64,000 nt of DNA, taken from positions 62,001 to 126,000 of the forward strand of contig NZ_SOAN01000008.1 in the NCBI RefSeq assembly GCF_004364585.1, in the 5' to 3' direction. Below are positions 1 through 6,391 of this stretch, piece by piece. The DNA comes from Nesterenkonia aurantiaca (GTDB lineage: Bacteria; Actinomycetota; Actinomycetes; Actinomycetales; Micrococcaceae). The notes under the pieces are model-generated. The model was not told where the DNA came from and did not search any database. It saw only the letters and a program-made list of their open reading frames with translations. The position numbers and the translations under genes are program-made. Position 1 is the stretch's first letter. Every line of letters begins with the position of its first letter.

Positions 1-730
1 CCGAGCCGAGCAGCTCGGAGAAGTTGAAGCCGTAGAGCGCCAGGACCCAGATGGTCATGACGGCGGAACCGGCGATCAGCAGCGTGGCCTTGATGATCTG
101 GACCCAGGTGGTGCCCTTCATGCCGCCGATGAAGACGTAGAAGATCATCAGTGAGCCGACCACCGCGATGATCAGCGACTGTCCGAGCCCGCTCTCGATG
201 CCGAGCAGCAGCGCGACCAGTGCGCCCGCACCGGCCATCTGGGCCAGCAGGTAGAACAGGCAGACCGCGAGGGTGGAGATGGCCGCGGCGATGCGCACCG
301 GCTGCTGGCGCAGGCGGAAGCTGAGCACGTCGGCCATGGTGAACTTGCCGGTGTTGCGCATCAGCTCGGCGACCAGAAGCAGCGCGATCAGCCAGGCGAC
401 CAGGAAGCCGATGGAGTACAGGAACCCGTCGTAGCCGTAGATCGCGATGGCGCCCACGATGCCGAGGAAGGATGCCGCGGAGAGGTAGTCCCCGGCGATG
501 GCGGTGCCGTTCTGCGTGCCGGAGAAGGAACGTCCGCCGGCGTAGTAGTCCGCGGCGGTGCTGGTGTTCTTCGACGCCCGGATCACGAAGAACAGCGTGA
601 CGCCCACGAAGACCAGGAAGATGGAGATGTTCGCCAGCGGGCTGCCGACGTCGGAGCCTGCCTCGGCGGCGGCCGTGGCCAGCGGCGCAAAGCCTGCCTC
701 GATGGTGGATGCGTTGATCAGGGAGTTCAT
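1..730 (-). CDS. actP: Cation/acetate symporter, ActP-like (partial, C-terminus off the left edge)
   Basis: This is the N-terminal 243 residues or so of a sodium:solute symporter of the ActP/MctC type, which imports short monocarboxylates such as acetate or pyruvate with Na+ or H+. My translation shows a periplasmic start, a first membrane segment, then the family motif around YYAGGRSFSG followed by GDYLSAASFLG, then further hydrophobic helices. The ATG at 728-730 is preceded by a GAGGAGG ribosome binding site and overlaps the stop of the upstream DUF485 gene (ATGA). That pairing with DUF485 is the classic yjcH-actP arrangement. The gene runs off the window, so its length and C-terminus cannot be judged. 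The substrate is inferred from family membership. Confidence 0.9.
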   Translation of the reverse strand, partial: MNSLINASTIEAGFAPLATAAAEAGSDVGSPLANISIFLVFVGVTLFFVIRASKNTSTAADYYAGGRSFSGTQNGTAIAGDYLSAASFLGIVGAIAIYGYDGFLYSIGFLVAWLIALLLVAELMRNTGKFTMADVLSFRLRQQPVRIAAAISTLAVCLFYLLAQMAGAGALVALLLGIESGLGQSLIIAVVGSLMIFYVFIGGMKGTTWVQIIKATLLIAGSAVMTIWVLALYGFNFSELLGS

Positions 731-1092
731 CAGTGCTTGTCCTCCTCAGGAAGGCCCGCGCCTCGGGCCTCGAGCTCGAGTCGGATGGCGGTGGATTTCG
801 GGTCCATCTTCGAGTTGCTGAACCAGACATAGAGTCCGGTGATCACGAAGGTGGTGACGAACTGCGCGAGCCCCAGCACTAGGCCGAGGTTGATGTTGCC
901 CCAGACCGGAATCGCCATGACGTCCGGGAAGAACGCGGCGGTGATCACGAAGGCGATGTACCAGATGAGGAAGAAAGCGGTCATCGGGAAGACGAAGCTC
1001 CGGTGCGTCCTACGAAGCTCTTGGAAGTCTTCGCGCGCCTGCACCTCCTGGTAGTCAACGGGCCCCGCGTTGGGGGTATTGACCTGGGTCAT
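730..1092 (-). CDS. DUF485 membrane protein, small partner of the symporter
   Basis: A 120-residue protein with two membrane segments (about residues 36-57 and 68-92) and the DUF485 pattern RTHRSFVFPMTAFFLIWY. DUF485 proteins (YjcH type) are cotranscribed with acetate symporters; their molecular role is not settled. ATG at 1090-1092 has a GGAG seven bases upstream. The stop overlaps the start of the symporter, so translation is probably coupled. The 5' leader (1093-1269) carries a GGCCCGC-GGAT-GCGGGCC hairpin at 1117-1134 and a CRP-like palindrome at 1166-1181. Confidence 0.9.
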   Translation of the reverse strand: MTQVNTPNAGPVDYQEVQAREDFQELRRTHRSFVFPMTAFFLIWYIAFVITAAFFPDVMAIPVWGNINLGLVLGLAQFVTTFVITGLYVWFSNSKMDPKSTAIRLELEARGAGLPEEDKH

Positions 1093-1165
1093 GTCGGCTC
1101 CTTCATCAGTAGCGTCGGCCCGCGGATGCGGGCCTCGGTCACGTGTGTGTACTTCAAGAGTGCAG

Positions 1166-1181
1166 TGTGATCCGGGTCACG
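1166..1181. promoter_or_regulatory. Candidate CRP/GlxR-family operator
   Basis: TGTGA-TCCGGG-TCACG matches the CRP-family consensus TGTGA-N6-TCACA at nine of ten half-site positions. In actinobacteria GlxR, a CRP homologue, binds this type of site, including upstream of acetate metabolism genes. The site lies in the divergent space between the DUF485-actP operon and the LytS-type kinase operon, so it could serve either. Binding is inferred, not shown. Confidence 0.5.
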
Positions 1182-1269
1182 ATCGACTTGAGGGCATGCT
1201 CATGCGACGAGCGGCACCAGATTAGCGACGAGTGGTCGCTCGGGCGCTCGCGAGGAGGAATGGTGAGCT

Positions 1270-2199
1270 GTGCAACAGATCGGCCCGCGCCCTCATAGGA
1301 TGAACACGATGGACTTCCTGACCGAGCTCGCCCCCCTGGTGCTCGCCCTGGCCCTGGTGGTCGGGGTGATCCTGGCTGCCGTCCTGCTCTACCGCACCCA
1401 CGACGACGCCGGGCCCGCCGGCGCTCGGGAGGCTGTGATCAGTCCGGAGGTCCGGGCGCAGCTGAGTGAGGCGCCCGTGGAGGAGGCGCTGCGGCGCCAG
1501 CTCGTGGAGGCGGAGCTGCGCTCGCTGCGCGCGCAGATCTCCCCGCATTTCATCTACAACAGCCTCAACGCCATCGCCGCGACGATCCCCACCGACCCGG
1601 TTCGAGCGCGAGAGCTGGTGCTCGACTTCGCGGACTTCACCCGCTACAGCCTGCGCGCCGAAGGCGAGTTCACCACGCTGCGCGAGGAGCTGGCCGCCGT
1701 CGAGAGCTATGTGCTCTTGGAGAAGGCGCGCTTCGGTGATCGCATCCAGGTGAAGCTGCAGATCGCCCCGGAGGTGCTCGGCGTGCGGATCCCCTTCCTT
1801 GCGGTGCAGCCCCTGGTGGAGAATGCGGTGCGCCATGGGATGGATTCCGAGGCCGGCTCCGGCACGGTCTGGCTGCGCGCCGCGGACACCGCGACCCACG
1901 CGGAGATCAGCGTGGAGGACGATGGTCAGGGCGCCGATCCGGAAGCTATGCGGCAGGTGCTCCACGGGGAGGCCGGCAACGCCCACATCGGGGTGCGCAA
2001 CGTGGACCTGCGGCTTCGCCAGGCCTACGGCGGAGCCGCCGGGCTCGTGGTGGAGACCGCTCCCGGAGCCGGGATGAAGGTCTCCATGCGGATCCCGAAG
2101 TTCCAGCCCGACCCGTTCCAGCCGGACCCGTTCCGACCCGACCCGTCCAGGCAAGAACTGCCCCAGCACGAACCGACCCGGCCCCAGGAAGGAACCTGA
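1270..2199 (+). CDS. LytS-type sensor histidine kinase
   Basis: A 309-residue kinase of the LytS/YehU class. It has one N-terminal membrane segment (about 19-41), then the His_kinase domain with phosphoacceptor H93 in ISPHFIYNSLN, then an HATPase region with the N-box LVENAVRHG and a G-box near DDGQGAD. The large multi-helix sensor domain of LytS or BtsS is absent, so the sensing input is not obvious. The C-terminus carries a short repeat of QPDPF/RPDPF units. GTG at 1270 has an AGGAGG eleven bases upstream; ATGs at 1300 and 1309 are alternatives. It overlaps the response regulator by one base and forms an operon with it, a small membrane protein and a symporter. Confidence 0.85.
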   Translation: MQQIGPRPHRMNTMDFLTELAPLVLALALVVGVILAAVLLYRTHDDAGPAGAREAVISPEVRAQLSEAPVEEALRRQLVEAELRSLRAQISPHFIYNSLNAIAATIPTDPVRARELVLDFADFTRYSLRAEGEFTTLREELAAVESYVLLEKARFGDRIQVKLQIAPEVLGVRIPFLAVQPLVENAVRHGMDSEAGSGTVWLRAADTATHAEISVEDDGQGADPEAMRQVLHGEAGNAHIGVRNVDLRLRQAYGGAAGLVVETAPGAGMKVSMRIPKFQPDPFQPDPFRPDPSRQELPQHEPTRPQEGT

Positions 2200-2957
2200 T
2201 GGAAGCGAATACGGCTTCGCAGGGACTGAGTGTCCTGGTGGTCGACGACGAGCCGCTGGCGCTGTCTCAGATGAAGTGGCTGCTCGACGCCGAGCCCCAG
2301 GCCGGCGAGGTCTTCACGGCAGCGGATGCACGCAGCGCGGAACAGGTGCTGCAACGGCAGCGCATCGACGTGGTGCTGCTCGACATCCATATGCCCGGCA
2401 TGAGCGGACTGGCGCTGGCCCGCAGGCTGCGAGATCTTCCGGCGGCCGAACCGCAGGCCGAGGCCGGACCCCAGGTGATCTTCGTGACCGCGGACGCCCA
2501 TCCCGCGGTGGAGGCGTTCGAGCTCGAGGCTCGGGACTATCTGCTCAAGCCGGTGCGCGCCGCGCGGCTCGCCGCGGCGCTGCGGCGGGCCACGGCGGCT
2601 CGAGAGGCCGCCGCGCAGGATCGCCCCGAACCGGTCCGGGTCTCGGTGCTTCAGGGTGACTCCACGGTGCTGGTGAAGCTGCAGGACATCCGCTGGGTCC
2701 AGGCACATGGTGACTACGCCCGGCTCCATACCCAGGCCGGCACCTACCTGCTGCGCACCCCGCTGGCGGAGCTGGCGGAGGAGTGGCAGGAGCACGGGTT
2801 CATCCGGACCCACCGTTCCTCGCTGGTCAACGTCATCCACGTGCAGCGGGTGACCCGCCGGCAGGGACGGATGCTGATCGAAGTTCCCGGCGCCGAGCTC
2901 GAGGTCAGCCGGCGGCTGATGCCCCAGGCGCGCGAGCGCCTGGAGGCCGGCCGCTGA
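2199..2957 (+). CDS. LytTR-family response regulator
   Basis: A 252-residue regulator with a receiver domain (about 10-125) and a LytTR DNA-binding domain (about 148-248). The acidic pocket is DD at residues 16-17 and the phosphoacceptor is D62 in LLDIHMPGMSG. The LytTR part shows the expected pattern ending RTHRSSLVNVIHVQRV. It is translationally coupled to the kinase upstream. Regulators of this type (BtsR, YpdB, LytR) commonly control one or a few transporters of pyruvate or similar acids, which matches the symporter two genes downstream. The target is inferred from position. Confidence 0.9.
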   Translation: MEANTASQGLSVLVVDDEPLALSQMKWLLDAEPQAGEVFTAADARSAEQVLQRQRIDVVLLDIHMPGMSGLALARRLRDLPAAEPQAEAGPQVIFVTADAHPAVEAFELEARDYLLKPVRAARLAAALRRATAAREAAAQDRPEPVRVSVLQGDSTVLVKLQDIRWVQAHGDYARLHTQAGTYLLRTPLAELAEEWQEHGFIRTHRSSLVNVIHVQRVTRRQGRMLIEVPGAELEVSRRLMPQARERLEAGR

Positions 2958-3439
2958 TGAGCGACGCCGACCCAGCCGCCGACCCGGCCGCGCAGCCGTC
3001 CCCGCCGCGGACTTCAGTGCGCGGGCCCCAGGCGGAGCCCACCGTGCGCGAGGCGCTGCTGAGCCGCAGTCAGGCGGCCGATCACGCACGGACCGCCGGT
3101 GCAGACTCCGACCAGCGGGACCAGGCGGTGCGGGGCCTGATGCGCGCCCAGCTGCGGCTCGCGCTGATCCTCGGCGTCGGGTTCTTCTGCGCCGTGGTGC
3201 TGATCAGCCTGCTGCTCGTCACCACCGGGTTCGGGGCGCTCACGCTCTGGGGCGTGCCGCTGGCCTGGGCCGTGCCCGGCCTCGGGTTCTTCCCGGTGCT
3301 GCTGGTCCTGGCCGGGTACTTCCGTCGACACTCTGAGGCCAACGAGCAGCGATGGGCTGAGGTCCTGGGACTCAGTCTGCAGAGCTCCGATTCAACGGCC
3401 ACCCCGACGGCCCGTCCCGGATCAGGGGCCCCACGGTGA
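2957..3439 (+). CDS. Small two-helix membrane protein, DUF485-like, symporter-associated
   Basis: A 160-residue protein with a Pro/Ala-rich soluble N-terminal half (1-70) and two membrane segments (about 75-97 and 104-126) separated by a short loop with LWGVPLAWAVPG. The two-helix layout and position before a symporter resemble the small partner proteins found with ActP/MctC-type transporters; membership of DUF485 itself is uncertain. ATG at 2957 overlaps the regulator stop (TGATG). Its own stop overlaps the GTG of the symporter. Confidence 0.75.
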   Translation: MSDADPAADPAAQPSPPRTSVRGPQAEPTVREALLSRSQAADHARTAGADSDQRDQAVRGLMRAQLRLALILGVGFFCAVVLISLLLVTTGFGALTLWGVPLAWAVPGLGFFPVLLVLAGYFRRHSEANEQRWAEVLGLSLQSSDSTATPTARPGSGAPR

Positions 3440-4968
3440 CCGGGGAGCAGATCGCCGTCCTGGCCGCCGTCGCGCTGGTGTGCGCGGTGACCCTGCTGCT
3501 GGGTGGTCCTGGCTTCTCGCGCAGCACCGGCGACTTCTTCGTGGCCTCCCGCCGTGTCCCGCCCTGGATGAATGCCTCCGCGATCGCCGGGGAGTTCCTC
3601 TCCGCGGCCAGCTTCCTCGGCGTGGCCGGGCTGATCCTTGCCCACGGGACCTATGGGCTGTGGTTCCCGGTGGGCTATACCGCGGGCTTCCTGATCGTGC
3701 TGCTCTTCATGGCCGCCCCGCTGCGCCGGTCCGGGGCCTATACGATCCCGGACTTCGTGGTGCTGCGCTTCCGTTCCGCGATGATGCGCCGGATGACGGT
3801 CCTCGTGGTGGTCGCCGCCGGCTGGCTCTACATCGTCCCGCAGCTGCACGGCGCCTCGATCGCGCTCTCGGCCACCGGCGGCGCGCCCGGCTGGGTGGGG
3901 CCGCTGCTGGTGGCCCTGGTGGTGCTCTTCGTGGTGCTCACCGGCGGCATGCGGTCGGTGACCCTGGCCCAGGCGGTCCAGTACTGGGTGAAGCTGACCG
4001 CGCTGCTGGTGCCCACGGTGTTCATCCTGCTCCAGGTCGGCTTCTGGGAGCGGCTGGAACTGCCCGAGTTCCACGGCACCTGGTCTGCCGGGCTGGCCAC
4101 GCTGAGCGGATCCGGGGACCAGTTGGGGGACTTCTCCCGAAGCCTCTCGGTGCTCGTGGCGCTGATGATGGGCACCCTCGGGCTGCCCCATGTCTTGGTC
4201 CGCTTCTACACCAACCCCGACGGCGCCGCCGCCCGCCGCACCACCACCTTCCTGCTGGGGCTGCTCGTGCTGTTCTACCTGCTGCCGGTGCTGCTCGGAG
4301 TCATCGCCCGGATGGTCTGGGGAACGACGACGGCGGCGAGCGAGCTGGCGGGCACCGGCGGGCTCAGCCACGACACCGCCATCCTGCGCCTGCCGGCCGC
4401 GGTGTTCGACGGCCTGGCCAGCGATCTGCTGACCGCGCTGATCGCCGGGGGAGCCTTCGCGGCCTTCCTCTCGACCACCTCGGGGCTGGTGGTCTCGGTC
4501 TCCGGGGTGCTCTCCCAGGAGTTCTTCTCCGGCACGGTGCGCGGATTCCGGCTCGGCGCGCTGCTGGCGATCGCGGTCCCGCTGGTGGTGGGATCTGCGA
4601 CCTCGGAGCTCGCGCTGGCCGGTGCGGTGGCGATGGTGTTCACCTTCACCGCCTCCGCGCTCGCCCCGGTGATGCTGCTCGGGGTGTGGTGGCGCGGGCT
4701 CACCGCCCAGGGTGCGTTCTGGGGGATGGCCTTGGGAGCTGTGAGCTCATTGGCCGCGCAGGTGTTGGGCCTGAGTCTGGGGGAGGGACCGGTCCAGGAC
4801 GGCCCGCTGCAGCTGCTGGTGTCCCCGGCGCTGTGGTGCGTCCCGCTGGCCTTCGCGGTGACGGTGCTGGTGAGCCGGTTCGGAGCTGGGCAGCCGCCGA
4901 GCCACACCGAGGCCGTGATGGCTCGGCTGCACACCCCGGAGATCGCGGCGGCGCGGCAGAACCTGTGA
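3436..4968 (+). CDS. Sodium:solute symporter, ActP/MctC-like
   Basis: A 510-residue transporter of the solute:sodium symporter family with about thirteen hydrophobic helices. Family signatures are present: FFVASRRVPPWMNASAIAGE near residue 35 followed by LSAASFLGVAG, and GAYTIPDFVVLRF near residue 100. It probably imports a monocarboxylate such as acetate, pyruvate or propionate. The GTG start overlaps the upstream stop (GTGA), making it the last gene of a four-gene unit with the LytS/LytTR pair. It is a second, separately regulated relative of the symporter at the left edge. The 88 bases after it, before the convergent oxidoreductase, show no clear terminator. Confidence 0.88.
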   Translation: MTGEQIAVLAAVALVCAVTLLLGGPGFSRSTGDFFVASRRVPPWMNASAIAGEFLSAASFLGVAGLILAHGTYGLWFPVGYTAGFLIVLLFMAAPLRRSGAYTIPDFVVLRFRSAMMRRMTVLVVVAAGWLYIVPQLHGASIALSATGGAPGWVGPLLVALVVLFVVLTGGMRSVTLAQAVQYWVKLTALLVPTVFILLQVGFWERLELPEFHGTWSAGLATLSGSGDQLGDFSRSLSVLVALMMGTLGLPHVLVRFYTNPDGAAARRTTTFLLGLLVLFYLLPVLLGVIARMVWGTTTAASELAGTGGLSHDTAILRLPAAVFDGLASDLLTALIAGGAFAAFLSTTSGLVVSVSGVLSQEFFSGTVRGFRLGALLAIAVPLVVGSATSELALAGAVAMVFTFTASALAPVMLLGVWWRGLTAQGAFWGMALGAVSSLAAQVLGLSLGEGPVQDGPLQLLVSPALWCVPLAFAVTVLVSRFGAGQPPSHTEAVMARLHTPEIAAARQNL

Positions 4969-5056
4969 GGTCAGCCCGCACCGAACCCCGCCTCGAGCCC
5001 CGCCCCGCGCCTCGGCCTGCGCGAGATGCGGCGCCTAACCTCAGGCCCGGCGAACC

Positions 5057-6187
5057 TCAGCGCCGTCGCGGCTCGCCGGGGTAGCGCAGCCCGATCTGCG
5101 CGCGAATCTCGTCCAGGGTGCCCATGATCCGCACCGAGTCATCCACGCTGAGCAGCTCCGAGGTGAGCAGCCCGCGGGCCACATAGTCCTGCGCCGCGAG
5201 CGCCTGATGCTGCATGCCCACCCCGTGACGGGCGGACTCATAGCGCTCCAGCAGCGTGCCGTCTGCGGCGCGGTGGCTGAAGTCCGCGGAGGTGTACCAG
5301 ACCCCGTCGATGTCGATCCGGCCCTCGGTCCCGACGATATGGGCGGTGTTGGGACCCTTGGCGCGCGATGAGGTCGTCGTCGTCGAGAGCGCCCCGGAGA
5401 GGTGGGTCATCAAGGTGGCGACCTCGGTGTCCACGCCGGTGGCGCCGAAGTGGGCCGCGGCCTGGATGCTGATCGGTTCACCCAGGATGTCCCAGGCGAA
5501 GGAGATCGGGTAGATGCCCAGGTCCAGCAGGGCGCCTCCGCCCAGACCCGGCGCATTGATCCGGTGCTCCGGGTCGGTGGGCAGGGACTGGGTGTGATCG
5601 GCGAAGACCGTGCGGACCTCGCCGATGCCGCCGGCCGCGATGATCTCGCGGATCCGGCGGATATGTGGCAGGTATCGGGTCCACATGGCCTCCATGACCA
5701 GCAGCCCGTGGCGCGCGGCGATCTCACGCAGCTCCACGGCCTCGGCCCGGTTGAGTGTGAACGGCTTCTCCACGAGCACATGCTTGCCCGCCTCCAGCGC
5801 CATCCCCGCGGTCTCGCGGTGCATCGGATGCGGTGTGGCCACATAGATGATGTCGACCTCAGGATCGGCCACGAGCGCCTCGTAGGAGCCGTGGGCATGC
5901 GGGATCCCATAGGTATCGGCGAAGCGCTGCGCGGACTCCTCGGAGCGGGAGCCCACGGCGCGTACGTCGAGTCCGGCGATCAGGGCGTCGGCGGTGAACT
6001 GTCCGGCGATGAACCCGGTGGCCAGGATGCCCCAGCGCAGACCATGGCGTCGCGGAGTCGGAGCCGGGGTCACCGGATCTGCCTCGTGCTGGGTCCCGCC
6101 GGGGGTCCCGCCGGGAGACTCGCGGGAGCGGGCTGGGTCGGTGGGGAAGTCTTCCGGGAACGCGGATGTTGCCTGGCTCACAGTCAT
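5057..6187 (-). CDS. Gfo/Idh/MocA-family oxidoreductase
   Basis: A 376-residue NAD(P)-dependent sugar or cyclitol dehydrogenase-like protein. The Rossmann fold begins at RWGILATGFIAGQF (about residue 52), followed by VDIIYVATPHPMH and the signature EKPFTLNRAEA that holds the catalytic Lys. The C-terminal half is the alpha/beta substrate domain with GGGALLDLGIYP. Residues 1-45 form a Pro/Thr-rich extension with no similarity I recognise. I chose ATG 6185-6187 over an upstream in-frame ATG at 6250, because the longer version would run toward the promoter element of the next gene. It is divergent from the glycosyltransferase. Substrate unknown. Confidence 0.88.
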   Translation of the reverse strand: MTVSQATSAFPEDFPTDPARSRESPGGTPGGTQHEADPVTPAPTPRRHGLRWGILATGFIAGQFTADALIAGLDVRAVGSRSEESAQRFADTYGIPHAHGSYEALVADPEVDIIYVATPHPMHRETAGMALEAGKHVLVEKPFTLNRAEAVELREIAARHGLLVMEAMWTRYLPHIRRIREIIAAGGIGEVRTVFADHTQSLPTDPEHRINAPGLGGGALLDLGIYPISFAWDILGEPISIQAAAHFGATGVDTEVATLMTHLSGALSTTTTSSRAKGPNTAHIVGTEGRIDIDGVWYTSADFSHRAADGTLLERYESARHGVGMQHQALAAQDYVARGLLTSELLSVDDSVRIMGTLDEIRAQIGLRYPGEPRRR

Positions 6188-6233
6188 GGGCCTGAGAATA
6201 CACCGAGGAGGGGTTTTCTTGAGCCGGTTGATC

Positions 6234-6350
6234 CGGACAGCGGTCCGCACAGCGGAGAAATCCTAGGGTGGCACCCCAGGGCGCCCTGGGGGTGTGGACT
6301 TTAGTCTATAGAGTGCACCAGGGTCCGCCGGCCCGTTCCCCGGCGGACCC
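6234..6350 (+). promoter_or_regulatory. Promoter/leader element, copy A (two GGAC-N4-GTCY boxes plus hairpin)
   Basis: A compact control region upstream of the glycosyltransferase that recurs as copy B at 10632-10748. In order: a distal box CGGACAGCGGTCCG (6234-6247); CCTAGGG (6262-6268) followed by GCACCCCAGGGC; a proximal box GGACTTTAGTCT (6296-6307); a -10-like TAGAGT (6309-6314); GCACCAGGG; and an 11-bp perfect hairpin (6321-6331 with 6340-6350, loop of 8). The proximal box matches the core of the mycobacterial DosR/DevR site (GGGACTWWAGTCCC), so a NarL/LuxR-type regulator is a reasonable binder. The two boxes are 61 bases apart, close to six helical turns. Similarity to copy B fades near 6378. 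Confidence 0.7.
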
Positions 6351-6391
6351 ACCCTCTGCAGATCTCCTGCCCGACCTCCGGGAAGCCCACC

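Noticed and set aside
1260-1295. Short leader ORF (ATG at 1260, stop TAG at 1293-1295) before the LytS-type kinase
   Set aside because: Its ribosome binding site would be only one or two bases from the ATG, and the same AGGAGG is well placed for the kinase GTG at 1270.
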